A DNA stretch of 64,000 bases. Origin: Streptomyces coeruleorubidus (GTDB lineage Bacteria > Actinomycetota > Actinomycetes > Streptomycetales > Streptomycetaceae). The stretch is from assembly GCF_008705135.1 (NCBI RefSeq), contig NZ_CP023694.1, positions 8,469,001 to 8,533,000 on the forward strand, in the 5' to 3' direction. Positions 44,395-53,571 of the stretch are shown piece by piece. Numbering within the stretch: the stretch's first letter is position 1; every line of letters begins with the position of its first letter. The notes below the pieces were generated by a model. That model was given only the letters and a program-made list of their open reading frames with translations. It did no database searches and was not told where the DNA came from. Position numbers and translations under genes: made by a program.

Positions 44395-44453
44395 GCCCTC
44401 AGGGGCGCGGGGAACTGCGCGACCAGCCACACTCGGCCCGCACCCCGCAGACA
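44395..44453. repeat. Streptomyces intergenic repeat (GGGGCGCGGGGAACTGCGCG type)
   Basis: CCCTCAGGGGCGCGGGGAAC followed by TGCGCGACCAGCCAC and a degenerate tail. I recognise this core from many streptomycete intergenic regions, usually at gene ends. CCC-TCA-GGG forms a small hairpin. It fills the 110-base rhaI-rhaD gap. Confidence 0.6.
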
Positions 44454-44471
44454 ACAGATCTCGGCAGACGC

Positions 44472-45632
44472 TTACGCACCCCACCCCGCCTGCTCCCCAC
44501 CAACCCGCTCATCAACGATCTTCTCCGCCCACCCGGAACGGCGATACGCGGCGATGGGATCCGCGTCGAGCCCCATTTCCCCCCGCACCTCAGCAAGAAG
44601 AGGCCGGACATCGGTGTTGTACGCGTCCATCACCACGGCATTCGCCCCGAGCACGTCCCCCGACCTCTGCGCCTCACCCAGCGCCTCCCGGTCCACGAGC
44701 AGCGCCTTCGCCGTCGCCTCCTGCACATTCATCACCGACCGGATGATCGCCGGAATCTTCGCCTCGATGTTGTGGCACTGGTCGAGCATGAACGCGACCT
44801 CGGGCGAGAACCCCCCGCCACGGATCACCTCGTACATGATCCGGAACAGCTGGAAGGGGTCGGCCGCGCCCACCATGAGGTCGTCATCCGCGTAGAACCG
44901 CGAGTTGAAGTCGAACCCCCCGAGCTTCCCCTCCCGCAGCAGCGTGGCCACGATGAACTCGATGTTGGTCCCCGGCGCGTGATGCCCCGTGTCGACGACG
45001 ACCTGAGCCTTCGGCCCGAGCTTCAGGCAGTGGGCGTACGCCGTGCCCCAGTCCGGCACATCGGTCGAGTAGAAGGCCGGCTCGAAGAACTTGTACTCCA
45101 GCAGCATCCGCTGCCCGTCGCCCAACCGCTCGTAGACCTCCGCGAGCCCCTCGGCGAGCCGGTCCTGCCTGGCACGGATGTCGTCCTGCCCGGGATAGTT
45201 CGTCCCGTCGGCGAACCACAGCTTCAGATCACCGGACCCGGTCGCATCCATGATGTCGACACACTCCAGCAGATGATCGACGGCCTTGCGGCGCACAGAA
45301 GCCTCCGGGTGGCAGATGCTCCCGAGCTTGTAGTCGTCGTCCTGGAACGTGTTGGAGTTGATCGCGCCGAGCTTCACCCCGCGCTGCTCGGCATGCTTCG
45401 CCAGCGCCGCGTAGTCGTCGACCTTGTCCCACGGAATATGCAGGGCGACGGTCGGTGCGGCCCCCGTGAACTCGTGCACTTTTGCCGCGTCGTCCAGCTT
45501 CTCGTACGGATTGCGCGGCACACCCGCTTGCGCGAACACCTTGAAGCGCGTGCCCGAGTTCCCGTACGCCCACGACGGCGTCTCGACTGCCTGGGTCTTG
45601 AGAGCGGCCTTCACCGCGGCGAGCTCGGTCAC
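44472..45632 (-). CDS. rhaI: L-rhamnose isomerase RhaI
   Basis: A 386-residue isomerase of the Pseudomonas-type RhaI family, a TIM barrel with divalent-metal ligands in EYKFFEPAF, VDTGHHAPG and FNSRFYADDD. It converts L-rhamnose to L-rhamnulose. I use the GTG at 45632 (AGGAG ahead, VTELAAVKAAL start) and not the longer frame. First gene of the leftward rhamnose operon. A LacI-type box lies 41 bases upstream. Confidence 0.93.
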   Translation of the reverse strand: MTELAAVKAALKTQAVETPSWAYGNSGTRFKVFAQAGVPRNPYEKLDDAAKVHEFTGAAPTVALHIPWDKVDDYAALAKHAEQRGVKLGAINSNTFQDDDYKLGSICHPEASVRRKAVDHLLECVDIMDATGSGDLKLWFADGTNYPGQDDIRARQDRLAEGLAEVYERLGDGQRMLLEYKFFEPAFYSTDVPDWGTAYAHCLKLGPKAQVVVDTGHHAPGTNIEFIVATLLREGKLGGFDFNSRFYADDDLMVGAADPFQLFRIMYEVIRGGGFSPEVAFMLDQCHNIEAKIPAIIRSVMNVQEATAKALLVDREALGEAQRSGDVLGANAVVMDAYNTDVRPLLAEVRGEMGLDADPIAAYRRSGWAEKIVDERVGGEQAGWGA

Positions 45633-45672
45633 GTCAGGGCTCCTGAGGCATCGGGTCGTAACGACCACCGAA

Positions 45673-45684
45673 TGAAACGATTCA
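45673..45684. promoter_or_regulatory. LacI-type operator ahead of rhaI
   Basis: TGAAACGATTCA, a 12-base near-perfect palindrome of the LacI-family TGAAAC/GTTTCA kind. It serves the leftward operon, and the LacI gene at 52425 is the likely binder. Confidence 0.7.
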
Positions 45685-45794
45685 GGACGCGAAGTTATGG
45701 GCCCCCCGAAGGGGTGTCAACCCCTCCGGTCGACACGGTTACTCGTGACCAGGGCGTGACCTTCTGTCCTCGAAACTTTTTCGACCGGAACCCA

Positions 45795-45824
45795 TTGACG
45801 TGACATGCGCGACCCGCCTAACGT
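45795..45824 (+). promoter_or_regulatory. Promoter of the rhamnose import operon
   Basis: TTGACG (45795-45800), 18 bases, TAACGT (45819-45824): a housekeeping-type promoter. The LacI-type box lies just downstream of the expected start point, where a repressor blocks initiation. Confidence 0.6.
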
Positions 45825-45838
45825 CCCGGCAATCCAGT

Positions 45839-45850
45839 TGAAACCTTTCA
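45839..45850. promoter_or_regulatory. LacI-type operator ahead of rhaT
   Basis: TGAAACCTTTCA, palindromic, same core as the box at 45673-45684. It overlaps about +8 to +19 of the rightward promoter. Confidence 0.7.
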
Positions 45851-45902
45851 CGACGCCCACGACGCCGAGAGGCGGTCCCGCCGGCGTCGTCGAGGAGCCC
45901 CC

Positions 45903-47420
45903 ATGACCCACCCGTCCACCACGGGTCCGGCCCCGGTTCTGGCACTGAAGGACGTCTCCAAGTCCTTCGGCGCGGTCCGCGCACTGCGGGACGTCTCCCT
46001 GGAGCTGTTCCCCGGGGAGGTGCACGCGCTCGCCGGTGAGAACGGTGCCGGCAAGTCCACCCTCATCAAGGCACTCGCCGGAGTGCACCGGCCGGACGCC
46101 GGCCAGGTGCTGCTCGACGGTGCGCCCGTCACCTTCCACGGCCCCGGCGACGCCCGCGACGCCGGCATCGCCGTGATCTACCAGGAGCCCACGCTCTTCC
46201 CCGACCTGTCGATCGCCGAGAACATCTACATGGGCCGCCAGCCCCGGCGCGCCCTCGGCCGGATCGACCACAAGGCCACGCACAACGCGACCGCCGCCCT
46301 CATGGAGCGCCTCGGTGTCGAACTCGACCCCGACCGGCCCGCCCGCGGCCTGTCCATCGCCGACCAGCAGATCGTCGAGATCGCCAAGGCCCTCTCCTTC
46401 GACGCCCGCGTCCTGATCATGGACGAGCCGACCGCCGCGCTCACCGGCAGCGAGGTCGCCCGCCTCTTCGGCGTCGTACGCACCCTGCGCGACCAGGGCG
46501 CCGCCGTACTGTTCATCTCCCACAGGCTGGAGGAGATCTTCGAGATCTGCCGGCGGGTCACCACCCTGCGCGACGGCGCCCTGGTCGGCAGCGAGCCGCT
46601 GGAGGGCATGACCGAGGACGACCTCGTGCGCCGCATGGTCGGCCGCGACCTCGACGAGCTCTACCCCAAGCAGGACGTGCGGCCGGGCGAGGTCGCCCTG
46701 AGCGTGCGCCGCCTGACCCGCGAGGGCGTGTTCACCGACGTCTCCTTCGACGTACGGCACGGCGAGATCGTCGGCCTCGCCGGACTCGTCGGCGCCGGGC
46801 GTACGGAGGTCGCCCGGGCCGTGTTCGGCATCGACCGCTGGGACGCCGGCGAGGTCACCGTCGACGGCAAGGCCCTGGTCAACGGCGCCCCGTCCACCGC
46901 GATGTCCGCCGGACTCGCCCTGGTCCCCGAGGACCGGCGCGCCCAGGGCCTGGTGATGGACATGTCCATCGAGCGGAACATCGGGCTCACCGGGCTGCGC
47001 ACGACCGTGAAGGCGGGCCTGATGGACCGCGGCGCCGAGCGCAGCCGCTCCCTCGACTGGGCCGTCAAACTCCAGGTCAAGTACGCCCGGATCGCCGACA
47101 CCGTCAACACCCTCTCGGGCGGCAACCAGCAGAAGGTCGTGCTCGCCAAGTGGCTCGCCACCGGCCCCAGGGTGCTGATCGTCGACGAGCCGACCCGCGG
47201 CATCGACGTCGGCACCAAGGCCGAGGTGCACCGGCTGCTGTCGCAACTGGCCGCCGACGGCGTGGCCGTCCTGATGATCTCCTCCGACCTGCCCGAGATC
47301 CTCGGCATGGCCGACCGCGTGCTGGTCATGCACGAGGGCCGGCTCACCGCCGAGATCCCACGCTCCGACGCCACCGAGGAAACCGTGATGGCCGCAGCCA
47401 CCGGGAGGGCCGCCGCATGA
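45903..47420 (+). CDS. rhaT: Rhamnose ABC transporter ATPase RhaT (double domain)
   Basis: A 505-residue double ABC ATPase of the ribose/rhamnose importer class. Domain 1 has GENGAGKS (45-52) and VLIMDEPTAAL; its signature is degenerate, as usual. Domain 2 has a degenerate Walker A (GLVGAGRTEVAR) and an intact LSGGNQQK signature with VLIVDEPTRGID. ATG at 45903 follows GAGGAG. It powers the permeases encoded next. Confidence 0.92.
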   Translation: MTHPSTTGPAPVLALKDVSKSFGAVRALRDVSLELFPGEVHALAGENGAGKSTLIKALAGVHRPDAGQVLLDGAPVTFHGPGDARDAGIAVIYQEPTLFPDLSIAENIYMGRQPRRALGRIDHKATHNATAALMERLGVELDPDRPARGLSIADQQIVEIAKALSFDARVLIMDEPTAALTGSEVARLFGVVRTLRDQGAAVLFISHRLEEIFEICRRVTTLRDGALVGSEPLEGMTEDDLVRRMVGRDLDELYPKQDVRPGEVALSVRRLTREGVFTDVSFDVRHGEIVGLAGLVGAGRTEVARAVFGIDRWDAGEVTVDGKALVNGAPSTAMSAGLALVPEDRRAQGLVMDMSIERNIGLTGLRTTVKAGLMDRGAERSRSLDWAVKLQVKYARIADTVNTLSGGNQQKVVLAKWLATGPRVLIVDEPTRGIDVGTKAEVHRLLSQLAADGVAVLMISSDLPEILGMADRVLVMHEGRLTAEIPRSDATEETVMAAATGRAAA

Positions 47421-48457
47421 CGGTCGTCACTCCCCAAGAGGCCCCCGTGGCCGACGTGCCCAAGTCGAGCGGCACCCGGCTGGTCGACCGCGTCTTCAAG
47501 ATGCGCGAACTCGCCATCCTCGTCGTCTTCCTGGTGATGATCGCCGTCACCCAGGCCGGCAACAGCCAGTTCCTGTCCGAACAGGGCATCAAGGACCTGC
47601 TGCTGAACGCGACGATCCTCGTGCTCGTCGCCACCGGCCAGTCCCTCGTCGTCATCACCCGCAACGTCGACCTGTCCGTCGGATCCACGCTCGGCATCAG
47701 CGCCTTCGCCGCCGGAACGTATCTCCAGGGCGGCGGCAACCCGGTCGTGGCGATCGCGCTGGCGGTCCTGCTCGGCATCGGCTTCGGACTGCTCAACGGC
47801 CTGCTCGTCAGCCTCGGTCAGGTGCCCGCGCTCGTCGTCACCCTCGGCACGCTCTACATCATCCGCGGCATCGACTCCATCTGGGTCGGCTCCAGCCAGA
47901 TCACCGCGGCCGATCTGCCCGGCGGTTTCGTCGACTTCGGCTCCGGCGGCATCTCGGCGATGCCGTACCTGGCGCTGATCGCGCTGGCGGTGTTGGTGGC
48001 GACGGCCTACTACCTCAAGCACTTCGCCAGCGGCCGCGAGCTGTACGCGCTGGGCTCCAACCCCGAGGCCGCCCGCCTCGCCGGCATCCCCGTGCGCAAG
48101 CGGATCCTCGCCGCGTACACCTTCTGCGGCGCCCTCGCCGGACTCGCCGGCGCGATGTACCTCGCGCGGTTCGGCAACGTCGACTCCGGCACCGGCAACG
48201 GCTACGAACTCACCGTCGTCAGCGCCGTGGTGGTCGGCGGCGTCGTCTTCACCGGCGGCTCCGGCAGCGTCTACGGCGCGGCCCTCGGCGCGCTGCTGCT
48301 GACGTCCATCAACAGTGTGCTGCCCGCCCTCGGCGTCAGCTCCGTCTGGGTGCTCGCCATCAACGGCATCCTGCTCATCCTCGCCATCGCGGTCGACCGG
48401 ATCGTCGCGCTGCGCGTGGCCTCCGCCCTGAAGAAGAGGAACGCCCGCCATGGCTGA
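47417..48457 (+). CDS. rhaP: Rhamnose ABC transporter permease RhaP
   Basis: A 346-residue inner-membrane permease of the ribose (RbsC) family. VVITRNVDLSVGS and the EAA-like region GSNPEAARLAGIPVRKRI are clear. Start ATG overlaps the rhaT stop (ATGA). It pairs with RhaQ to form the channel. Confidence 0.9.
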   Translation: MTVVTPQEAPVADVPKSSGTRLVDRVFKMRELAILVVFLVMIAVTQAGNSQFLSEQGIKDLLLNATILVLVATGQSLVVITRNVDLSVGSTLGISAFAAGTYLQGGGNPVVAIALAVLLGIGFGLLNGLLVSLGQVPALVVTLGTLYIIRGIDSIWVGSSQITAADLPGGFVDFGSGGISAMPYLALIALAVLVATAYYLKHFASGRELYALGSNPEAARLAGIPVRKRILAAYTFCGALAGLAGAMYLARFGNVDSGTGNGYELTVVSAVVVGGVVFTGGSGSVYGAALGALLLTSINSVLPALGVSSVWVLAINGILLILAIAVDRIVALRVASALKKRNARHG

Positions 48458-49442
48458 CATCTCCCTGAGCCGAGCGGTCCGCTGGGACACGGTCGTCGGT
48501 GCCTTGCTGATCGTGGTGCTGCTGTTCTCCTTCGGCTTCGTCGACGGGTTCGGCAACGCGCTCAACCTGTCGTTCCTCATCGGCAACACGCTGCCCATCG
48601 CGCTGATCGCGTTGCCGATGACCCTGCTGGTCGTCTCCGGGGAGATCGACCTGTCGGTGGCGTCCACGGCGGGTCTGTCCGGTGCCGTGATGGGCGCCCT
48701 GTGGAACCAGGGCATGGCCATCGAGACGATCATCCCGATCTGCCTGCTGCTGGGTGTCGTGTGCGGGCTGATCAACGGCCTGCTGGTGACCAGGCTGGGG
48801 CTGCCGTCCCTCGCCGTCACCATCGGCACGCTCGCCGCGTACAGGGGTGTCGCGCAGATCGTGCTCGGGTCGGACGCGGTGACCGACTTCCCCACCCAGT
48901 ACCTGGAATTCGCGTCCGGGCGCATCGGCGACACGTTCATCCCGTATGCCTTCCTGCCGTTCCTCGTCCTGCTCGCCATCGCCGTGGTCGTGCTGCACGC
49001 CACGCCGTTCGGGCGGTCGCTGTTCGCGATCGGGGCGAGTGAGGAGGCGGCGCGGTTCGCCGGCATCCGGGTCAAGCGGCAGAAGCTGATCCTGTTCACG
49101 GTGACGGGCCTGATGGCGTCGCTCACCGGCATCTTCTGGGCGCTGCACTACGCCAGCGCACGCTACGACAACGCCACCGGCCTCGAACTGTCCGTCGTAG
49201 CCGCCGTACTGCTCGGCGGTATCGACTTCGACGGCGGCAAGGGCACGCTCGGTGGCGCCATCGCCGGGGTATTCCTGCTGGGGGCGCTTCAGAACGTCAT
49301 GAGCCTCCAGGACGTCTCCGCCCAGTCGCAGATCGTCGTCACCGGCGTTCTGCTCGTCCTCTCCGTGCTCGGCCCCCGGGTCGCACGGCAGATCTCCGTA
49401 GCGAGGGCGGGCCGCAGAGCCGCCTCGACTCCGACCTCGTAA
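48450..49442 (+). CDS. rhaQ: Rhamnose ABC transporter permease RhaQ
   Basis: A 330-residue second permease, paralogous to RhaP (VVSGEIDLSVAST and GASEEAARFAGIRVKRQKL). It overlaps the rhaP end by eight bases with AGAGGAA ahead. About nine or ten hydrophobic helices. Confidence 0.9.
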   Translation: MADISLSRAVRWDTVVGALLIVVLLFSFGFVDGFGNALNLSFLIGNTLPIALIALPMTLLVVSGEIDLSVASTAGLSGAVMGALWNQGMAIETIIPICLLLGVVCGLINGLLVTRLGLPSLAVTIGTLAAYRGVAQIVLGSDAVTDFPTQYLEFASGRIGDTFIPYAFLPFLVLLAIAVVVLHATPFGRSLFAIGASEEAARFAGIRVKRQKLILFTVTGLMASLTGIFWALHYASARYDNATGLELSVVAAVLLGGIDFDGGKGTLGGAIAGVFLLGALQNVMSLQDVSAQSQIVVTGVLLVLSVLGPRVARQISVARAGRRAASTPTS

Positions 49443-49471
49443 CCCAGCCCTTCCTCGTAAGGATCATCGTC

Positions 49472-50557
49472 ATGCGTAAGTCAACCCTCCGCCGCAGCTG
49501 CGCGGCGCTCGCCACCGCCACTTCTCTCGCCCTGGCGCTCACCGCCTGCGGTGGCGGCACCACCAAGAAGGACGTGCAGAGTGAGGGCGGCTCCGCCGCC
49601 GCGGCCGGCAAGGCCGACCCCAACGCCGAGCTGAAGAAGGGCCTCACCGTCGGCTTCCTGCCCAAGCAGGTCAACAACCCGTACTTCACCTCCGCCGACA
49701 AGGGCGGCGAGAAGGCGCTGAAGGAGCTCGGCTCCAGCTACAAGGAGGTCGGTCCGTCCAGCGCGACCGACACCTCCGGCCAGGTCTCCTACGTCAACAC
49801 GCTCACCCAGCAGCAGGTCGACGCGATGGCCGTGTCCGCGCAGGACCCGGGCGCCCTGTGCACCGCGCTCAAGCAGGCCATGAAGAACGGCATCAAGGTC
49901 GTCACCTACGACTCCGACACCACGCCCGACTGCCGCAACGCCTTCGTCTCGCAGGCCTCCGCCGAGGACCTGGGCCGTACCGAGGTGCAGCTGCTCGCCA
50001 AGCAGATCGGCTACAAGGGCGAGATCGCGATCCTGTCCGCCGCGCAGACCGCGACGAACCAGAACACCTGGATCGACTTCATGAAGGACGAGCTGAAGAA
50101 GCCCGAGTACAAGAACATGAAGCTGGTGAAGACCGCGTACGGCAACGACGACGCCCAGCAGTCCTTCCAGCAGACCCAGGGCCTGCTCCAGGAGTACCCG
50201 AACCTGAAGGGGATCATCTCCCCGACCACCGTCGGCATCAAGGCCGCCGCCCAGTACGTGTCGGGCTCGAAGTACAAGGGCAAGGTCAAGCTGACCGGTC
50301 TCGGTACCCCGAACGACATGCGCAAGTACGTCAAGAACGGCACCGTCGAGGCGTTCGAGCTGTGGGACCCGGCGAAGCTCGGCGAGCTGGCCGCGCGGAC
50401 CGCCGTCGCCCTGTCCTCCGGGCAGATCACCGGCAAGGAGGGCGAGACCTTCAAGGCCGGTTCCATGGGCGAGTACACCATCGGCAAGGACGGCGTGATC
50501 AGCCTCGGCAAGCCGACCGTGTTCGACGCCAAGAACATCGACCAGTTCAACTTCTGA
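49472..50557 (+). CDS. rhaS: Rhamnose-binding lipoprotein RhaS
   Basis: A 361-residue periplasmic-binding-type lipoprotein. Signal peptide with lipobox LTAC (Cys26), then a Gly/Ser/Lys linker and the two-lobe type 1 sugar-binding fold (GFLPKQVNNPYFTSADKGGE, SSATDTSGQ, DAMAVSAQDPGAL, YDSDTTPDCRN). It captures L-rhamnose for RhaTPQ. Confidence 0.92.
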   Translation: MRKSTLRRSCAALATATSLALALTACGGGTTKKDVQSEGGSAAAAGKADPNAELKKGLTVGFLPKQVNNPYFTSADKGGEKALKELGSSYKEVGPSSATDTSGQVSYVNTLTQQQVDAMAVSAQDPGALCTALKQAMKNGIKVVTYDSDTTPDCRNAFVSQASAEDLGRTEVQLLAKQIGYKGEIAILSAAQTATNQNTWIDFMKDELKKPEYKNMKLVKTAYGNDDAQQSFQQTQGLLQEYPNLKGIISPTTVGIKAAAQYVSGSKYKGKVKLTGLGTPNDMRKYVKNGTVEAFELWDPAKLGELAARTAVALSSGQITGKEGETFKAGSMGEYTIGKDGVISLGKPTVFDAKNIDQFNF

Positions 50558-50574
50558 TTCCCGGAGGGACGTTG

Positions 50575-50895
50575 ATGCAGCGCGTGTGCTTCCTGCTGAA
50601 GGTCCGGGCGGACCGCCTCGACGAGTACCGCGAGCGGCACGCCGCCGTCTGGCCCGAGATGCTCCAGGCGCTCTCGGACACAGGCTGGCACAACTACTCG
50701 CTCTTCCTGCGCGAGGACGGACTGCTCGTCGGCTACCTGGAGACCGAGGACTTCGCGGCCGCCCAGGCCGGAATGGAAGCCACCGACGTCAACGCCCGCT
50801 GGCAGGCGGAGATGGCGCCGTTCTTCGAGTCGCTGGACGGCGCCCGGCCCGACGAGGCCATGAAACCGCTCACGGAAGTGTTCCACCTCGCCTGA
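50575..50895 (+). CDS. rhaM: L-rhamnose mutarotase RhaM
   Basis: A 106-residue dimeric alpha-beta barrel protein. RVCFLLKVRADRLDEYRERH at the start and MAPFFESLDGARPDEAM at the end match the rhamnose mutarotase (YiiL/RhaU) family. His21 region and the Trp/Tyr pocket are kept. It equilibrates the anomers of imported rhamnose. GGAGGGACG precedes the ATG. Confidence 0.9.
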   Translation: MQRVCFLLKVRADRLDEYRERHAAVWPEMLQALSDTGWHNYSLFLREDGLLVGYLETEDFAAAQAGMEATDVNARWQAEMAPFFESLDGARPDEAMKPLTEVFHLA

Positions 50896-50912
50896 ACAAT
50901 GGAGTTCATGAG

Positions 50913-52337
50913 ATGCACAGACGTACGTTGCTGGCCGCCGCTTTCGCCGGAGCCGTCGTGACGCCCGCCCTCGCCTCCGGCACCGCGCGGGCCGCCGACC
51001 CCGGCCCCTCCGTCACCAGGACCGGCACCACCACGCTCGACAGCCAGGCCCTCTTCTTCGTGTCGTACGACGGCCTGGTCAACAACAACGCGTTCCAGAA
51101 GAACGGCCTGCTGACCTACAAGGGCTACCAGTACGCCGCCTGGTACACCGCCGACCGCAACGCCGTCGTCGGCCGCCGGGCCCTCGGCGCCAGTACCTGG
51201 TCGACGGTCAAGGTCGGGCACACCCTGCGGTACAACGACTCCCACAACGTGATCTCCATGGGCGTCTCCAGGGTCGACGGCCGGCTGCACCTCAACATGG
51301 ACTCCCACAGCGACGGCTTCACCTATGTCAAGTCGGCCGCCGGGCTCCTGGACAACCCCGGCGGGCTGAGCTGGACCGCGAGCCGCTTCGGCGCGCCCCA
51401 GTCCACCCTGGACGGCCTGGCGCTGACGTCGCAGTTCACCTACCCGCAGTTCGTATCCACGCCGGAGGGCAGGCTCCAGCTGAGCTACCGCGTCGCCGTC
51501 TCCGGCAACGGCCGCAACGCCCTCGCCGAGTACGACGGCACCAAGTGGACCAACCTCGGCGAGTGGTCCGGCTCCACGGGTACCTACACCAGCGAGCACG
51601 GCTCCTCGACCGCCCGCAACATGTACCTGCACGGCATCGACTACGACAGGAACGGCCGACTGCATACCTTCTTCACCTGGCGTGAGCAGAACGGCGCCGT
51701 GATGTGCAACGGCGGCGGCATCACCAACCACGACACCGGCTACGTCTACTCCGACGACCGCGGCCGCACCTGGCGCAACAACGCGGGCACCGTCGTCGGC
51801 GTCACCGGCGGCTCCGACAAGGTGTCCGTGAACGACGCCGGCCTGGTCGTCGACCCGCTCAACCCGGACCACTCCCTGATGAACCAGGAGAGCCAGTTCA
51901 CCGACTCCGCCGGCCGGCCGCACGCGATCATCTCCTACGTCCCGGGCCGCTTCGGGCAGTGCACCACGAACTACGTCACCGACCGGACGCGCAACGGCCG
52001 CGCCTTCCACGTCCGCAGGAACGCCTCCGGCGCCTGGCAGAAGACCGAGATCCCGGTCCCGCTGAACTCCAGCCAGCGCACCAAACTGATCCTGGACAAG
52101 TACGACAACGCGTACGCGATCTTCCCCTTCGGCCGCGTCGCCGGCGCCTCGGCGGCCTCCGGATACACCGACTGGAAGATCCTGTTCGACGGCAGCGGCC
52201 TCAACGCCTTCGGCGAGGTCGTCATCGACGAGACACGCGTCGCGCAGGACGCTGTGCTGTCCTTCATGTACCAGGAGAAGTCCAGCGGTACGACGCCCTC
52301 GGCGCTGCACGTGATCGACTTCCGTCTGCCCGCCTGA
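50913..52337 (+). CDS. Secreted BNR_4-type beta-propeller, probable rhamnose-releasing enzyme (GH145/PL42-like)
   Basis: A 474-residue secreted protein. Tat-like signal (MHRRTLLAAAFAGAVVTPAL) ending at ARA. The mature part has BNR_4 propeller features: KGYQYAAWYTADRNAVVGRR, DSHNVISMGVSRVDGRLHL, FTYPQFV, YVYSDDRGRTWRNNAGT and TDWKILFDG. BNR_4 proteins include the GH145 and PL42 enzymes that cut L-rhamnose-alpha-1,4-D-glucuronate at the ends of arabinogalactans, as well as ulvan lyases, which also act beside rhamnose. Its place after rhaM and before the LacI gene makes such a role likely. Enzyme class is inferred. Confidence 0.75.
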   Translation: MHRRTLLAAAFAGAVVTPALASGTARAADPGPSVTRTGTTTLDSQALFFVSYDGLVNNNAFQKNGLLTYKGYQYAAWYTADRNAVVGRRALGASTWSTVKVGHTLRYNDSHNVISMGVSRVDGRLHLNMDSHSDGFTYVKSAAGLLDNPGGLSWTASRFGAPQSTLDGLALTSQFTYPQFVSTPEGRLQLSYRVAVSGNGRNALAEYDGTKWTNLGEWSGSTGTYTSEHGSSTARNMYLHGIDYDRNGRLHTFFTWREQNGAVMCNGGGITNHDTGYVYSDDRGRTWRNNAGTVVGVTGGSDKVSVNDAGLVVDPLNPDHSLMNQESQFTDSAGRPHAIISYVPGRFGQCTTNYVTDRTRNGRAFHVRRNASGAWQKTEIPVPLNSSQRTKLILDKYDNAYAIFPFGRVAGASAASGYTDWKILFDGSGLNAFGEVVIDETRVAQDAVLSFMYQEKSSGTTPSALHVIDFRLPA

Positions 52338-52424
52338 CCGAAGCCGGTCGCCGGGGCGGCATGCCGGTAATGTGAAGCCGCTCCGGCCGCCGCCCCCCTC
52401 ATCTCACCAGGAGGTCCCTGACCG

Positions 52425-53450
52425 ATGGCCCAGTCGGTGGGTATCAAGGACGTCGCCCGCGTCGCCGGAGTCTCCGTCGGCACGGTGTCGAACGTGATCA
52501 ACCGCCCGGACACGGTCGCCACCGAGACCCGGGCCCGCGTGCTGTCCGCGATAGACCGGCTCGGCTACGTCCGCAGCGAGTCCGCGCGCCAGCTGCGCGC
52601 GGGCCGCAGCCGGATCATGGGGCTGCTCGTCCTCGACATGGGCAACCCCTTCTTCGTCGACGTGGCCCGCGGCGCCGAACGTGCCGCACGGCAGGCCGGA
52701 CTCGGCGTGATGGTCTGCAACAGCGCCCAGAACCCGGGCGAGGAGGCCGAGTACCTGTCGCTCTTCGCCGAGCAGCGCGTACGCGGCGTGCTGCTCACCC
52801 CGGCCGACGCCACGGGCCGCAACATCGAGACGTTCCGCCGGCACGGCATCCCGTTCGTCCTGGTCGACCGGGTCGCCGAGGGCACCACCGAGTGCTCGGT
52901 CTCCGTCGACGACGTCGCGGGCGGCGCCCTGGCCGTACGCCACCTCGTCGACGCCGGACATCGCTCCATCGCGTACGTCAGCGGCCCGCCCGGCCTCAAC
53001 CAGGTCCGCGACCGGCGCACGGGCGCCCTCGAAGCACTCGCCGAGGCCGGGCTCGGCCCCGACGCGCTGCGCGAGCTGCCCACCGAACGGCTGGACGTCG
53101 CCGCGGGCCGCGACGCCGGCGCCCGCCTGCTCGGCCTCGCCGACCGCCCGACCGCCGTGTTCTGCGCCAACGACCTGCTGGCGCTCGGTGTCCTCCAGGC
53201 CATGTACGCGGCCGGTGTCGGCGTCCCGGACGACCTGGCCATCGTCGGCTACGACGACATCGAGTTCGCGGCGGCCGCCGCCGTCCCGCTCACCTCGGTA
53301 CGGCAGCCCGCCGTCACCATGGGCGCCATGGCGGCCGACCTGCTCCTGGAAGAGACGGAGGAGGACGGCCCGGCCCGGCCGCACGAGCACCGGCGGGTCG
53401 TGCTCCAGCCCGAGCTGGTGGTCCGCCGCTCCAGTCTGTCCGCCCGCTGA
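52425..53450 (+). CDS. LacI family repressor of rhamnose genes
   Basis: A 341-residue LacI/GalR repressor. Helix-turn-helix at residues 6-25 (GIKDVARVAGVSVGTVSNVI) with hinge helix SARQLRAGRSRIMG, then a type 1 sugar-binding domain (FVDVARGAERAARQAG, YDDIEFAAAAAVPLTSVRQP). AGGAGG precedes the ATG. Position at the end of the rhamnose operon and the two LacI boxes near 45.7-45.85 kb make it the rhamnose-responsive regulator. Confidence 0.88.
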   Translation: MAQSVGIKDVARVAGVSVGTVSNVINRPDTVATETRARVLSAIDRLGYVRSESARQLRAGRSRIMGLLVLDMGNPFFVDVARGAERAARQAGLGVMVCNSAQNPGEEAEYLSLFAEQRVRGVLLTPADATGRNIETFRRHGIPFVLVDRVAEGTTECSVSVDDVAGGALAVRHLVDAGHRSIAYVSGPPGLNQVRDRRTGALEALAEAGLGPDALRELPTERLDVAAGRDAGARLLGLADRPTAVFCANDLLALGVLQAMYAAGVGVPDDLAIVGYDDIEFAAAAAVPLTSVRQPAVTMGAMAADLLLEETEEDGPARPHEHRRVVLQPELVVRRSSLSAR

Positions 53451-53571
53451 CCCGTCCGCTGAACCTGAACCGTCGTTCAGGAAGACTTCATGATCCGAAG
53501 GGGCCACCCGCGGACGTTCCCTGTGATGAACTGGGACGCGGTCCGAAAATCCGTCCGTCCCGGGAGCCCTG

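Noticed and set aside
44395..44453. Possible CRISPR-like or IS end
   Set aside because: Only one copy, no spacer array and no terminal repeats. It fits the known Streptomyces intergenic repeat better.
45717..49132. Long minus-strand frames opposite the rhamnose importer
   Set aside because: Composition typical of shadows (His/Gln/Arg/Gly-rich). The plus strand encodes canonical ABC transporter proteins.
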